64,000 nucleotides of DNA from NCBI GenBank assembly GCA_945875585.1, contig CAMCLK010000009.1:43879-107878 (forward strand), in the 5' to 3' direction. The DNA is from Candidatus Kuenenia stuttgartensis. Its GTDB lineage: Bacteria > Planctomycetota > Planctomycetia > Gemmatales > Gemmataceae. The notes under the pieces are model-generated. The model was not told where the DNA came from. It saw only the letters and a list, made by a program, of their open reading frames with translations, and ran no database searches. Below are positions 16,574 through 26,936 of this stretch, piece by piece; position 1 is the stretch's first letter, and the number at the start of each line of letters is the position of its first letter. Position numbers and translations under genes: made by a program.

Positions 16574-17601
16574 GGCTGTTTTGCTCCAGAGGCTTGCTGA
16601 ACGAGGCGGGCAGTAACTGGAAGATCGGCCAAGTGCCACCGAAGTGTTTTATCGATACCGTCTGCAAGAAGCATAGACGGGTTCCAGCCAAGCTCTTCTT
16701 GAGCGCGGCGGATAGAAAACCTGCACGACCGGGTGACAAGGCCTACGTTGTAGCGTGTCAAATGGGGCGGCCTTTTCATGCCGTTCAATTTACCAACCAC
16801 TTCGCTGGACCAGCCAAGAAAGTACGCAAGCCAGTGCGGAAGTTGGATTTTGACTCGGGGGCAGCCAAGTTCGTCGGCAATCAGGTCCATAAACTCCCGC
16901 AGGGTTGCCTGACCCGGGCTGGTCAAGTTGAAAGCCCGTCCTGCCTTTCCATGCAGCAATGCCCGTACGCACCCATCCGCTACGTCGCCGGCATAAATGA
17001 GGTTGAGGAGGTTCTTTCCATTCCCCACCAGCGCGACCTTGCGCATGGTGAATGCATTGATCACGCGCGGCAGCGTTACGCGGTCTCGCGGACCATAGAT
17101 CCAGCTGGGACGTACGCGAACGACTTCGCCGGGGTAATTTTCCCAAATCCGTTCGGCGGCGATTTTGGCGAGGCAGTAGTGATTACTCGAACTGACCCGC
17201 TGGCCCAGTGGCTGGTCTTCGTCAAATTCCCCGGGTCCGAAACGGGGGTGTCCATAAACGGTCACAGAGCTCACATGCAGAATACGTTTCACGCCTTCAT
17301 TTCGGCAGGCAGCGAGTAGATTCGAGCAGGCACCCGCAACCTGCGCATGGATTTCAGCGGGTGGCCCCCATTCGCCAACTTTGGCAGCGCAATGAACCAC
17401 ACGCTGAATACCAGCCAAAGCCTGCGGAAGCGTTGTTGGATCAAGCAGGTCGCCCCGCCTGACGGGGACGTTCAATTTCCGAAGAAAAGAGCAGTCGCTT
17501 GAATCTCGCGCCAAAGCGACAACCTGTTCGCCCCGGGCTACCAATTGTTCGACGACGTGACTGCCCAGCAGGCCCGTAGCCCCGGTCACCAGAATGCTCA
17601 C
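16570..17601 (-). CDS. NAD-dependent epimerase/dehydratase (extended SDR, 3-beta-HSD-like)
   Basis: Of 343 residues, the Rossmann nucleotide-binding motif is VTGATGLLGSHV, followed by RGDLLD, VVHCAAKVG and HVSSVTVYG. The catalytic pair is in HYCLAKIAAER (Tyr-x-x-x-Lys). The VRPSWIYGPRD segment and VGNGKNLLNLIYAGDVADG are typical of extended SDRs of the sterol/3-beta-hydroxysteroid dehydrogenase-like branch, which in bacteria often act on sugar nucleotides or hopanoid-type lipids. Translationally coupled to pyrF. Substrate not assignable. Confidence 0.9.
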   Translation of the reverse strand: MSILVTGATGLLGSHVVEQLVARGEQVVALARDSSDCSFLRKLNVPVRRGDLLDPTTLPQALAGIQRVVHCAAKVGEWGPPAEIHAQVAGACSNLLAACRNEGVKRILHVSSVTVYGHPRFGPGEFDEDQPLGQRVSSSNHYCLAKIAAERIWENYPGEVVRVRPSWIYGPRDRVTLPRVINAFTMRKVALVGNGKNLLNLIYAGDVADGCVRALLHGKAGRAFNLTSPGQATLREFMDLIADELGCPRVKIQLPHWLAYFLGWSSEVVGKLNGMKRPPHLTRYNVGLVTRSCRFSIRRAQEELGWNPSMLLADGIDKTLRWHLADLPVTARLVQQASGAKQP

Positions 17602-17722
17602 AAAAGCGCCACCTCCAGCAGTGGACCCTGTTCCCGAGTGGCGGGAAACCTAGCCTGATGGTTATAGGATACACGAATCGAATCGGTTGGCGTTGTCAGA
17701 GCCTTATGGAGATCAGCCACAC

Positions 17723-18349
17723 ATGCGCGTTGGCTTACTGGGTGGTTCGTTCGACCCAGTGCATATTGGGCATCTTGCCATGGCTGAAATGGCTCGGGAC
17801 CGGGCCGGATTTGATCAGGTCTGGCTCATCCCGGCAACGGCCCCACCTCATAAGCCAAAGGCGGTTCTTGCCCCATTTCAGTCGCGCCTAGATATGCTTC
17901 AATTGGCTTTGGCTGGCCACGAAACAGTTCACCCTGAGGCCATCGAAGGCTCGCTCCCGCAGCCCAGTTACACGCTCAATACGGTCAAGGCGCTGCGTGA
18001 ACGTCATCCAGAGAACACATTTTCACTAATCTTGGGTAGCGACACGTTGCTTGACCTGCCCAACTGGCACAAATGCACAGAACTTTTGCAGAATGTGGAA
18101 TCGGTTGTGGTGATGCCCCGTCCGGGTTCTGTGGTTCCATCTCCGGATGAGTTGCGTCAACGGCTAAAATCCGATATTCCTGTGATAACTATGAACGATC
18201 TTCCGGTTCTTGAAATCAGTAGCTCATGGCTCAGGCGTTCGCTCGAGAATGGGCATTCGATTCGGTTTTTGGTACCCCGTTCCGTTGAGCAGTTCATAAA
18301 AGAACATGGTCTTTACGGTTTTGGTACTTTGGCTCGAGGTTCTGGATGA
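17723..18349 (+). CDS. nadD: Nicotinate-nucleotide adenylyltransferase
   Basis: Transfers AMP from ATP to nicotinate mononucleotide in NAD synthesis. Of 208 residues, the nucleotidyltransferase signature GGSFDPVHIGHLAMAE at the N-terminus, IPATAPPHKP, and the C-terminal ISSSWLRRSL (ISSTxLR-type) are all present. I begin at ATG 17723, immediately before the GGSFDPVH core; the longer open frame adds an unconserved leader. The gene lies divergently from the epimerase across about 120 bp and overlaps sdhC by 4 bp. Confidence 0.93.
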   Translation: MRVGLLGGSFDPVHIGHLAMAEMARDRAGFDQVWLIPATAPPHKPKAVLAPFQSRLDMLQLALAGHETVHPEAIEGSLPQPSYTLNTVKALRERHPENTFSLILGSDTLLDLPNWHKCTELLQNVESVVVMPRPGSVVPSPDELRQRLKSDIPVITMNDLPVLEISSSWLRRSLENGHSIRFLVPRSVEQFIKEHGLYGFGTLARGSG

Positions 18350-19155
18350 TGACCTGCGCTCATCCGCTCTGTTCCTCCATCGTTCGCAAGGGGATCGTCG
18401 GTTTGACCGGCGCCTTGATGATCGTGTTTGTTTTGGGGCACATGACCGGCAATTTGCTGATCTTCCTGCCACCCGAAGCAATTAATTCCTACGCCGAATT
18501 TCTGCATGAAGCTGGCCATGGAGCCCTGATCTGGCTCAGCCGATTGGGTTTGCTGACCATTTTTGCGGTTCACATCGGACTTACCATCAGCCTGAAATAT
18601 GAGAACAAAAAGGCACGGCCGATTGCTTATGCCACCCATCAGCCGTTGGCAAGCAACTGGGCATCTCGTCACATGTTGCTTACAGGCTTGGTGGTGATGC
18701 TGTTTGTTGTTTATCACTTGCTGCATTTTACCGCAGGTGTGACCGACCACAGTGCTGACTGGCGTAGGCCCATCGGTGGACCGGGTCGCCCTCATTTGCT
18801 GGATGTGCATTCTATGGTGGTGAACGGTTTTCAGAATCCTTACATCGCGAGTTTCTACATCGTCTGTCAGATCGTTCTGGGGATGCATCTTTGGCACGGC
18901 GGATCTAGCTTGTTTCAGTCGCTGGGTATCAATCGGGGCTTTTGGAAGCGCATCACAGCGTGGGCTGGCCCGGTTGTCGCTGTGGTTGTTGTGGTAGGCA
19001 ACTGCTCGATCCCCATAGCCATTCAGGCACGGTTCATCCAATGCCATGCCGATATTGAAATGAAAAAAGCGGAAATAGATTCCAAGAACGGCAAGCTTCC
19101 TCGACTGTGGAGCCCAGCCAATGGTGGTTCTGCCTCCGCATCCCAACCGCACTAA
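18346..19155 (+). CDS. sdhC: Succinate dehydrogenase cytochrome b558 subunit
   Basis: Membrane anchor of complex II. The 269-residue protein has about five hydrophobic helices, with haem-ligand candidate histidines in [28 protein letters not shown] and GMHLWHGG. This is the Bacteroidetes/Bacillus-type b558 architecture that works as a single anchor subunit with two haems, which agrees with the absence of sdhD. The start overlaps nadD (ATGA) and sdhA follows closely. Confidence 0.92.
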   Translation: MMTCAHPLCSSIVRKGIVGLTGALMIVFVLGHMTGNLLIFLPPEAINSYAEFLHEAGHGALIWLSRLGLLTIFAVHIGLTISLKYENKKARPIAYATHQPLASNWASRHMLLTGLVVMLFVVYHLLHFTAGVTDHSADWRRPIGGPGRPHLLDVHSMVVNGFQNPYIASFYIVCQIVLGMHLWHGGSSLFQSLGINRGFWKRITAWAGPVVAVVVVVGNCSIPIAIQARFIQCHADIEMKKAEIDSKNGKLPRLWSPANGGSASASQPH

Positions 19156-19187
19156 GTACCGATCAAGACCCGACGAGGTGGCACCCC

Positions 19188-21095
19188 ATGCAGCTAGACG
19201 CCCGATCACCCTCCGGTCCCCTGTCCGAAAAATGGGACCGCTGCAAGATGGACATGCGGCTGGTCAATCCCGCCAATAAACGCAAGTACCATGTTCTGGT
19301 GGTGGGAACAGGACTGGCTGGCGCGTCGTGCGCGGCGTCCTTGGCCGAACTCGGTTACAATGTCTCCACATTTTGTTATCAAGATTCTCCTCGCCGCGCG
19401 CACTCCATTGCGGCGCAGGGCGGTATCAATGCCGCCAAGAACTATCGCAACGACGGCGACTCTGTCGAACGCTTGTTCACTGACACCATCAAGGGTGGAG
19501 ATTACCGTTCACGCGAAGCCAACGTTTACCGATTGGCCCAAGTCAGCCGGAATATCATTGACCAGTGCGTGGCGCAGGGTGTGCCGTTTGCCCGGGAATA
19601 TGGCGGCCAACTCGACAACCGAAGTTTTGGCGGCGCGCAGGTGTCCCGCACCTTTTACTGCCGTGGCCAAACCGGGCAACAGTTGCTCTTGGGAGCGTAT
19701 GCGTCGCTGAACAGGCAGATTGCCCAAGGCCGGGTGAAATCGCACCCACGCCATGAAATGCTCGACGTTGTTTTGGTGAATGGTGTCGCCAAGGGAATTA
19801 TTGTCCGCGACATGGTGACTGGCCAAATCGAGCGTCACTCTGGTGACGCGGTGGTTTTGGCCACAGGTGGTTACGGGCCGGTTTTTTACCTGTCCACCAA
19901 CGCCAAAGGATGCAACGTCACGGCGACTTTCCGCGCCTACAAGCGGGGCGCGCTGTTTGCCAACCCGTGCTTTACCCAAATCCATCCGACCTGCATTCCA
20001 GTTACTGGTGATTATCAGTCCAAATTAACCCTGATGAGCGAGTCGCTTCGCAATGACGGGCGCATCTGGGTGCCAAAGAGCAATGGGGCGCGCAAGCCCG
20101 ACACGATTACCGAATCAGAACGCGACTACTTCCTCGAGCGAAAATATCCGAGTTATGGCAATTTGGCTCCCCGCGATATTTCATCACGCGCCGCCAAGGA
20201 GGTCTGCGATAATGGCCTTGGTGTGGGCGAGGGCGGACGTGGCGTGTACCTTGACTTCGCCGACGCCATCAAGCGTTTGGGCGAAGACGCCATCCGCGAA
20301 CGGTACGGCAATCTTTTTGATATGTACGCTCATATCACCGGGGAAAACCCATACCGGGTTCCCATGCGCATCTACCCCGCGGTTCATTACTGCATGGGTG
20401 GGCTGTGGGTTGATTATCGGTTGATGAGTAATCTTCCCGGTCTTTTTGTGCTGGGAGAGGCCAATTTCTCCGACCATGGCGCCAACCGTTTGGGTGCCAG
20501 CGCCTTGATGCAAGGATTGGCCGACGGGTATTTTGTGGCTCCCTACACCATCACCGACTATCTCGCGGGTGTGAAGCCGGGCGTTGGCACGGAAGGCGGC
20601 GAGTTCGCGGAGGCCGAGGCTCGTGTTGGCTCTCACATGAAGCGATTACAAGATACAAAAGGCAAGGTTTCTGCCCAAGTTTTCCATCGCGAATTGGGCA
20701 AAATGGTGTGGGATCATTGTGGTATGGCCCGCAACCGTGCCGGGCTGGAAGGAATGCTCCGATCCATCCCCACACTCCGCGAACGGTTCTGGCGTGAAGT
20801 CTCCGTGCCCGCCACTGCCGGAGGTATGAATCAGGCCCTCGAATATGCCGGCCGTGTTGCGGACTTCATTGATTTTGCCGAGGTGTTGGCAACCGATGCC
20901 TTGACGCGAGAAGAATCGTGCGGCGCGCATTTCCGTGAAGAGTACCAGACAGAAGACGGCGAAGCGAAACGCAACGACGCCGATTACAGTTTTGTTTCAG
21001 CCTGGGGCTACAACGGTGAAAATCAGGCCCCGGTGCTCACCCGGGAAGCCCTCCAGTACGAGTTCGTCAAACCCAGCGTGCGGAGCTACAAATAA
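19188..21095 (+). CDS. sdhA: Succinate dehydrogenase flavoprotein subunit
   Basis: Catalytic FAD subunit oxidising succinate to fumarate. The 635 residues contain the FAD-binding [19 protein letters not shown] and the histidyl-FAD segment [15 protein letters not shown]. Substrate-site stretches [25 protein letters not shown] and [13 protein letters not shown] are also present. ATG 19188 is chosen: GAGGTG lies upstream, and the 27 extra codons of the longer frame overlap sdhC without homology-like content. It overlaps sdhB by one base (TAATG). Confidence 0.97.
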   Translation: MQLDARSPSGPLSEKWDRCKMDMRLVNPANKRKYHVLVVGTGLAGASCAASLAELGYNVSTFCYQDSPRRAHSIAAQGGINAAKNYRNDGDSVERLFTDTIKGGDYRSREANVYRLAQVSRNIIDQCVAQGVPFAREYGGQLDNRSFGGAQVSRTFYCRGQTGQQLLLGAYASLNRQIAQGRVKSHPRHEMLDVVLVNGVAKGIIVRDMVTGQIERHSGDAVVLATGGYGPVFYLSTNAKGCNVTATFRAYKRGALFANPCFTQIHPTCIPVTGDYQSKLTLMSESLRNDGRIWVPKSNGARKPDTITESERDYFLERKYPSYGNLAPRDISSRAAKEVCDNGLGVGEGGRGVYLDFADAIKRLGEDAIRERYGNLFDMYAHITGENPYRVPMRIYPAVHYCMGGLWVDYRLMSNLPGLFVLGEANFSDHGANRLGASALMQGLADGYFVAPYTITDYLAGVKPGVGTEGGEFAEAEARVGSHMKRLQDTKGKVSAQVFHRELGKMVWDHCGMARNRAGLEGMLRSIPTLRERFWREVSVPATAGGMNQALEYAGRVADFIDFAEVLATDALTREESCGAHFREEYQTEDGEAKRNDADYSFVSAWGYNGENQAPVLTREALQYEFVKPSVRSYK

Positions 21096-21841
21096 TGAAA
21101 CTCCACCTCAAGGTCTGGCGGCAGTCAGGCCCCCAGGATAAGGGCCGATTCGAATTGCACACCATCGATGGTGTCTCTTCCGATATGTCGTTTCTTGAAA
21201 TGCTCGACGTCCTCAATGACCGGTTGCTTGCCCAAGGCAAGAGCCCGATTGCCTTCGATCACGATTGCCGTGAAGGCATTTGCGGATCTTGTTCGATGAT
21301 GATCAACGGTAGGGCTCACGGTCCCACGCGCGGAACCACTTGCCAGACCTACATGCGCAATTTCCACGATGGCCAGACAGTGGTTATTGAACCTTGGCGT
21401 GCCCGCGCCTTTCCTGTGATGTGCGATCTTGTGGTCGATCGTTCGGCATTCGACCGCATTCAGCAGGCGGGTGGTTATGTGTCGGTCAACACGGGTGGAG
21501 CCCAGGACGGCAACTGCCTGCCAGTTCCCAAAGACGACGCTGAGCGGGCCATGGATGCTGCCCAGTGCATTGGTTGCGGGGCGTGTGTTGCTGCCTGTAA
21601 AAATGCCAGTGCCATGCTTTTTGTTGCAGCCAAGGTATCGCATTTAGGGCTGTTGCCTCAGGGCCAACCGGAACGCGCCGGTCGTGTTTTAGCCATGGTT
21701 GCCAAAATGGACGAGGAAGGTTTTGGTAATTGCACAAACCAGTATGAATGCGAAGCGGTTTGTCCCAAATCCATTCCTGCCGACTTTATCGCTCGCATGA
21801 ACCGCGATCACTTGGGTTCTTCACTGATTCCATCGGAGTAG
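21095..21841 (+). CDS. sdhB: Succinate dehydrogenase iron-sulfur subunit
   Basis: Electron-transfer subunit of complex II. Of 248 residues, the [2Fe-2S] ligands lie in CREGICGSC and the Cys of GTTCQTYM; the ferredoxin-like C-terminal half has [12 protein letters not shown] and [10 protein letters not shown] for the [4Fe-4S] and [3Fe-4S] centres. Completes sdhCAB. The start is inside the sdhA stop codon. Confidence 0.96.
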   Translation: MKLHLKVWRQSGPQDKGRFELHTIDGVSSDMSFLEMLDVLNDRLLAQGKSPIAFDHDCREGICGSCSMMINGRAHGPTRGTTCQTYMRNFHDGQTVVIEPWRARAFPVMCDLVVDRSAFDRIQQAGGYVSVNTGGAQDGNCLPVPKDDAERAMDAAQCIGCGACVAACKNASAMLFVAAKVSHLGLLPQGQPERAGRVLAMVAKMDEEGFGNCTNQYECEAVCPKSIPADFIARMNRDHLGSSLIPSE

Positions 21842-21845
21842 CGTC

Positions 21846-22937
21846 ATGTCCCAAGACGCCATTCGCCGCGTGGTTCAGGTTGATCTTGGGCCACGAAGTT
21901 ATCCCATCGCCATCACCACGGGCCTTGATGATCTGCCCCAACAATTGTCCGCCCGTTTGAAAACCCGCCGTGCTTTGGTCGTGGCCGATGCCAATGTTGC
22001 TCCACGCGCCCGTTCTGTGATGGAGCGACTCGCCAATGCTGGTTGGCGTGCTGATGCCGAGGTTTTGCCATTCGGAGAGTCCACTAAATCGATTCCAGCT
22101 TTGGCTCAACTGTATTCCGCGCTGGCCCGCCTTCCCGCAGACAGGTACACCGCGGTAATTGCCATTGGTGGCGGGGTAATCGGTGATTTGGCTGGTTTTG
22201 CCGCGGCAACTTTTAACCGGGGCATTCCTTTGGTTATGATGCCAACCACGTTGTTGGCAATGGTTGACAGTTCGGTGGGCGGGAAAACGGGTATCAACCT
22301 GACGGAAGGCAAGAACTTGGTTGGAAGCTTCCACCAACCGTCGTTGGTTTATATCGATCTCAATGCCTTAGAGACGCTTCCCGGTCGTGAGTACCGCAGT
22401 GGGTTTGGCGAAATTGTCAAATATGGTGTAATCCTGGACCCGGACCTCTTTTCCTATGTGGAAGAGTCTGTGCCGCTGCTGTTGCAGCGGGACCCCGGTG
22501 CTGTTTCCCGTGTTGTTGGCCGCTCGTGCGAGCTCAAAGCAGAAGTGGTGCGGCAGGATGAGCGTGAAGAAACTGGTATGCGCGCCATCCTGAACTACGG
22601 TCATACATTCGCCCACGCCTTTGAAAACGTCCTTGGTTATGGCGCTTGGTTGCATGGCGAAGCCGTTTCTGCGGGAATGGTTTGTGCGGGAAGACTGGCG
22701 CGGCGGCTTGGTTGGGTGGATGATGAGTTCTGCAATCGGCAGGAAAGACTGCTCGAGCGGCTACGCCTGCCCATTACTCCCCCGGATGTTTCGCCCGATG
22801 AACTGATTGCCATCATGAAGCGGGACAAGAAAAACCGGGAAGGTCGAACCCGGTTTATCTTGCCCAGACGCATGGGTGAAGTGGTGCTGCATGAAGGCGT
22901 GCCCGAATCAGACGTGCGATCCGTTTTGGCCATCTGA
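21846..22937 (+). CDS. aroB: 3-dehydroquinate synthase
   Basis: Second step of the shikimate pathway, converting DAHP to 3-dehydroquinate with NAD and a metal ion. In 363 residues the NAD-binding GGGVIGDLAGFAAATFNRG and the phosphate/substrate region (VGGKTGINL, KNLVGSFHQP) are present. The metal-binding Glu in EIVKYGVI and two His-containing segments, LNYGHTFAHAFE and WLHGEAVSAGM, are complete. It begins 4 bp after sdhB, so it is part of the same run although functionally unrelated. Confidence 0.96.
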   Translation: MSQDAIRRVVQVDLGPRSYPIAITTGLDDLPQQLSARLKTRRALVVADANVAPRARSVMERLANAGWRADAEVLPFGESTKSIPALAQLYSALARLPADRYTAVIAIGGGVIGDLAGFAAATFNRGIPLVMMPTTLLAMVDSSVGGKTGINLTEGKNLVGSFHQPSLVYIDLNALETLPGREYRSGFGEIVKYGVILDPDLFSYVEESVPLLLQRDPGAVSRVVGRSCELKAEVVRQDEREETGMRAILNYGHTFAHAFENVLGYGAWLHGEAVSAGMVCAGRLARRLGWVDDEFCNRQERLLERLRLPITPPDVSPDELIAIMKRDKKNREGRTRFILPRRMGEVVLHEGVPESDVRSVLAI

Positions 22938-22985
22938 CTCCAACAGGAACAGAAATACTCTTTCCCTCCTCTCCGAGATCGTGAC

Positions 22986-25900
22986 ATGAATCGCTTGCTG
23001 TCGATTTTTTCTCCAACCCTCCAAACAACGGGCATTCTCACGGCTCTGGCGATCGCCATTGTCTTGGGTTCCCGTTCCGATGGGTCTCAGGCGGGTAATA
23101 CCAAACCAGCCGCGGCAGAGGTGCTACAGTTCGCCAAGGGCGAACGCATTGCCTTGGTTGGAAACAGCACCGCCGAGCGTATGAACCTGTTCGGCCACTT
23201 CGAGACATTGCTCCACTTGAACAATATCGGGCAGGAACTGGTATTCCGGAATTTCGCTAGACCAGCGGATGAGGTTTCGAACCGCCAGCGTTCAGCGGAC
23301 TACACGAAGATCGATGATCCTCTTGCAGCCTTCAAACCCGATATGTTTCTCTGTTTCTTTGGATTCAATGAATCGTTCGCGGGGCCGGGCGGCATCGCCA
23401 AATTTAAAAATGATTACGAGCGTTTCATCGACGAATACACAGGCAAATACCCGCGTGGAGATGCCAAGAAGGCCCCACGCTTCCTTTTAGTGTCGCCTGT
23501 GGCTTTTGAGCCCACCGGAGATCCTCTACTTCCCGCGGGAAGCGCCGAAAATGCCAATCTGAAGCTTTACAGTCTGGCAGTTGAAGAGGTCGCCAAAAAA
23601 CGTGGTATTCCCTTCGTTCAACTGTTCGATGCCACGCAGGAAGCTTTTGAAGCGAAGCCGGGCATGCAGTTCACCATCAATGGCTGCCATCTCAACGATG
23701 CCGGAGATCGTTTGGTCGCGGCATTATTGCTTAAAGGCGTGATGGGGGCTCAGGCAACCACAATTCCCGAAGTTTCAGACAAGAAATATTCGGAATTGCG
23801 CGCGGCCGTCAATGACAAGTCATGGCTCCATTCGCAAGACTACCGCATGGTGAATGGTTGGTATGTCTACGGTGGCCGTCGCACATTCGATACGCAAACA
23901 TTCCCGAAGGAATACGCCAAGATTCGCGCCATGGCCGCGGTTCGCGATCGCTATTGTCACGACATTGCTGCAGGCAAAACCGTGGCGGCCAAGCCGGATG
24001 ATTCCGGCACAGGCGATTTGTTTGTTCCTGAAACCCGATTTGGTGATCCCCGTCAAAAGTACTCCGAAGCCGAAACCTTGCGCTATTTGACCCCAGAGCA
24101 ATTTATCAAGGATACGACTGTTCCACCCGGTTTTGAAATCAAGCTGTTTGCCGACGAAACAAAATTCCCAGACATTGCCAAGCCTGTGCAAATCAATTTT
24201 GACAACAAAGGCAGGTTGTGGGTTTCGTGCATGCCGAGCTACCCGCAGTGGAAGCCAGGCGACCCGCGCCCGGGCGACAAGCTCGTCATTCTGGAAGACA
24301 CCAACGGTGATGGTCAGGCTGACAAGAGCACTGTTTTTTACGACAAACTTCACTGCCCGACGGGTTTTGAATTTTTCAATGGCGGCGTTTTGGTGATGGA
24401 CCAGCCACGCATGTTGTTCCTCAAGGATACCGACGGAGACGATAAGGCGGATCTCGTGGTTCACCTTCTCGATGGTTGGGCCACAGACGATACCCACCAC
24501 ACCTGTGGCGCGTTTGAATGGAACAACGCTGGTCTGCTTCATGCCCTTGAAGGCATCGCCACCAGCACCACGCTCGAGACTCCATGGGGGCCGCATCGCT
24601 CGGCTGGCACGGGTGGTGCTTATGTGATGGATCCGCGCACGCTGAAGATTCGGCAGTTTGCTCTGCCTGGCCAGTACAACATGTGGTGCTACGTATTCGA
24701 TGAGTGGGGCCAGGGAATTGTTGGCGATGGAACAACGGCCAACCACCATTGGGATACGCCGCTTTCAGGAGCTCAGTTCTCAGGCCGCAAGGGCTTGGAA
24801 ACTGTTTTCAATCAGGAAGGCATGCGCCCGGCGCTAGGGTGCGAATGGCTGGTGAGCAGGCACTTCCCCGACGATGTGCAAAAGCAGTTTACCTATGCCT
24901 GTGTTATCAACATGAACGGCATGCCTCGGTTCACCATCGGAGACGACGGATCGGGCTTCAAAGGCCAACGTGTGAAGAAAGACAACAAGGCAGACGACCT
25001 GATCAAGTCCACCGATAAGCATTTTCGTCCAGCCGACCCACAGATTGGTCCGGATGGCGCCCTGTGGTTTGGCGACTGGGCCAACGCCTTGGTGGGCCAC
25101 ATGCAGTACAGCCAACGCGACCCGAGCCGCGATCATGTGAGGGGCCGCATTTACCGCCTTGTGGCCAAGGGCAGGCCGTTGTTGAAGCCTGTAACACAAT
25201 TTGGCAAGTCTGCCGCGCAAATCCTGGAACAGTTGCGCGAGCCTGAATGGCGCACGCGCTACCGTGCTCGCCGCGAACTGCACGATCGCCCAGTTACCGA
25301 GGTGAAGCCAGCAGTTGTGGCTTGGCTTTCCAGCCTCAAGGCCGACGACAAGGAATACGATCGGTTGCGTTGTGAAGCCATGTGGGTCCTTGCCGGACAC
25401 CATGCAGTTGAGCCCGACCAGATCAAGTCTTTGCTTGGAGCTCAGACGCCCCAAGCCCGCGCGGCAGCGGTTCGCGTGCTGTCCGATGAACGCGACCGTA
25501 TGCCAGAGGCGTTGGCGTGGTTCAAAGCAGCTTCTGGAGACAAAAACGATCGCGTGAAGCTTGAAGCGGCCCGCGCGTTGAGCCTGTATCCTTCATCAGA
25601 CGCCATGGCGGCAGTTCTTGATATTGCCAAGGCTCCTATGGATAATTGGTTGAAATATACCGTTGAACACGCTTTGGCAGCCAATGAACCGGCATGGCGC
25701 GCGGATTACCTTTCCGGGAAATTGGCCAAGGGAAATGCCCCCGGCCAAAAAGTATTGGCCGATATTCTTGCTTCGTCCAAGGCTGGTAATGTTGCGGTGC
25801 CTTTCCTCAAGACGTTGCTCAGTCAGGAAGACACTTCAAAGGAAACGCGCAACAAAGCCATGACGGCACTGACGGCACTCAAGGGTAATTCCAACAAGGG

Positions 25901-26294
25901 TCGCGAGGTGTTTGTGCGTGCTTGTACGGCGTGCCACAAAGTTGGGAATGGGGAAGGGAATGAGTTTGGCCCTAACCTGCACCAGGTTGCCACTCGTTTG
26001 AAAGACCGTTACAAGCTGGTGGAATCTGTGATCGACCCGAATGCCGAAGTGGACAAGAAATATCTATCGACCCGCATCGCGACATCCCAAGGCAAGATTT
26101 ATTCAGGCCTTGTGATATCTGAAAATCCGAAGGAAGTGGTGCTTTTCGATGGCAAAGAAAAACGCGCCATTCCAGTAGCCGATATCGAGGAGCGGGTTCA
26201 GCTTAAGCAGAGCAGCATGCCCGAAGGCCTTGCAGGCGCCATGGCGCCTGTCGAGTTCCTCGACCTCATGGAATATCTGGCCACGTTGAAATGA
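22986..26294 (+). CDS. Giant PVC-type c-type cytochrome: SGNH hydrolase-like domain, propeller, HEAT region and haem domain
   Basis: A 1102-residue exported protein. Order: signal peptide; SGNH/GDSL-like domain about 40-260 (IALVGNSTAERM, CFFGFNESFAG, NGCHLNDAGDR as the Ser, Asn and Asp/His blocks); TIGR02604-type membrane-bound dehydrogenase propeller about 380-740 (PPGFEIKLFA, FDNKGRLWVSCMPSYPQW); HEAT-like helices about 740-960; and a C-terminal cytochrome with haem motif CTACHKVG followed by FGPNLHQVATR and the TIGR02603 ending. These planctomycete proteins are presumed periplasmic oxidases or carbohydrate-processing proteins; no activity is established. It starts 48 bp after aroB. Confidence 0.9.
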   Translation: MNRLLSIFSPTLQTTGILTALAIAIVLGSRSDGSQAGNTKPAAAEVLQFAKGERIALVGNSTAERMNLFGHFETLLHLNNIGQELVFRNFARPADEVSNRQRSADYTKIDDPLAAFKPDMFLCFFGFNESFAGPGGIAKFKNDYERFIDEYTGKYPRGDAKKAPRFLLVSPVAFEPTGDPLLPAGSAENANLKLYSLAVEEVAKKRGIPFVQLFDATQEAFEAKPGMQFTINGCHLNDAGDRLVAALLLKGVMGAQATTIPEVSDKKYSELRAAVNDKSWLHSQDYRMVNGWYVYGGRRTFDTQTFPKEYAKIRAMAAVRDRYCHDIAAGKTVAAKPDDSGTGDLFVPETRFGDPRQKYSEAETLRYLTPEQFIKDTTVPPGFEIKLFADETKFPDIAKPVQINFDNKGRLWVSCMPSYPQWKPGDPRPGDKLVILEDTNGDGQADKSTVFYDKLHCPTGFEFFNGGVLVMDQPRMLFLKDTDGDDKADLVVHLLDGWATDDTHHTCGAFEWNNAGLLHALEGIATSTTLETPWGPHRSAGTGGAYVMDPRTLKIRQFALPGQYNMWCYVFDEWGQGIVGDGTTANHHWDTPLSGAQFSGRKGLETVFNQEGMRPALGCEWLVSRHFPDDVQKQFTYACVINMNGMPRFTIGDDGSGFKGQRVKKDNKADDLIKSTDKHFRPADPQIGPDGALWFGDWANALVGHMQYSQRDPSRDHVRGRIYRLVAKGRPLLKPVTQFGKSAAQILEQLREPEWRTRYRARRELHDRPVTEVKPAVVAWLSSLKADDKEYDRLRCEAMWVLAGHHAVEPDQIKSLLGAQTPQARAAAVRVLSDERDRMPEALAWFKAASGDKNDRVKLEAARALSLYPSSDAMAAVLDIAKAPMDNWLKYTVEHALAANEPAWRADYLSGKLAKGNAPGQKVLADILASSKAGNVAVPFLKTLLSQEDTSKETRNKAMTALTALKGNSNKGREVFVRACTACHKVGNGEGNEFGPNLHQVATRLKDRYKLVESVIDPNAEVDKKYLSTRIATSQGKIYSGLVISENPKEVVLFDGKEKRAIPVADIEERVQLKQSSMPEGLAGAMAPVEFLDLMEYLATLK

Positions 26295-26315
26295 TGTTTG
26301 GTTATCAGGTGGGGG

Positions 26316-26543
26316 TTACTCCCCTCCCGGTGCCGGACTGTTGAGTGCTGTTGCTGTTCCTACCGACGAGGAAGGTGTTGAAGCACCCGATCGGTAGGCC
26401 TGCGCTCTTGAAGGGTCGTGAGGAAGTCCACCGCTGGCTAGTAACGGATCCATTTTAGGCGTGGCTACTGTTGGAGTTGGCCCCTGAGTGGTTTTGCACG
26501 CTGGAACCAACAATACCAGTCCCAGCCACCATGCGCGATCCAT
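26316..26543 (-). CDS. Short lipoprotein
   Basis: A 75-residue product from ATG 26543, preceded by GGAGGG. Hydrophobic MDRAWWLGLVLLVPAC ends in a lipobox (VPAC). The remainder is Pro/Ser/Thr-rich and probably disordered. The longer in-frame start would place an unlikely leader ahead of the signal. Faces the giant cytochrome gene tail-to-tail. Function unknown. Confidence 0.55.
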   Translation of the reverse strand: MDRAWWLGLVLLVPACKTTQGPTPTVATPKMDPLLASGGLPHDPSRAQAYRSGASTPSSSVGTATALNSPAPGGE

Positions 26544-26696
26544 GACATGCCCTCCGCCACCAATGGGAACGGACAAATCTGCCACGTGGCGGCGTGTCGG
26601 TTGGAAATCTCTCTAAACTTGAGTGATTTTTTCTAGGCGTTCAACCGAGTTTCCGCCAAGGGCGGAATAAACGGATCTTTCAGTGGTTCAACGCGA

Positions 26697-26936
26697 TCAT
26701 CCACAGGTTTCGAGGTATTCCACCCCGTTGCGTTCCAGTGCCAAGTGCGCTTCGATTTCCAGAAAAAGCACCCGATTGGGCCCCATGCACGAAGCGCAGG
26801 CGCCGTGGAGCCTCACCATGGCTGCTGGGCCATCGATGCCAACGACTTCGACCCTTCCGCCATCTGGGCCAAAATGGTCGGTAGCAACCGCGTCGCAAAT
26901 CTGCTGGATGCGCTCCAGCCGGGTATCGATGGTCAT
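26697..26936 (-). CDS. NifU C-terminal-domain-like protein
   Basis: A 79-residue protein equal to a lone NifU/Nfu domain: helix at the N-terminus, DGGRVEVVGIDGPAAMVRLHG then CASCMGP, the conserved CxxC that can bind a [4Fe-4S] cluster for delivery. The final helix includes IEAHLALERNG. The start overlaps the ribF stop (ATGA), so it is coupled to flavin kinase. Probably an Fe-S carrier for flavin/Fe-S enzymes; the client is not known. Confidence 0.83.
   Translation of the reverse strand: MTIDTRLERIQQICDAVATDHFGPDGGRVEVVGIDGPAAMVRLHGACASCMGPNRVLFLEIEAHLALERNGVEYLETCG

Noticed and set aside
16378..17319. Long open frame antisense to the epimerase
   Set aside because: The epimerase on the other strand has complete SDR motifs, and this frame shows none.
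18313..19209. Open frame antisense to sdhC
   Set aside because: sdhC has membrane helices and haem-ligand patterns; the opposite frame is a His/Gln-rich shadow.
23820..24749. Long open frame antisense to the giant cytochrome gene
   Set aside because: It lies fully inside a gene with clear domains and has no recognised motifs.
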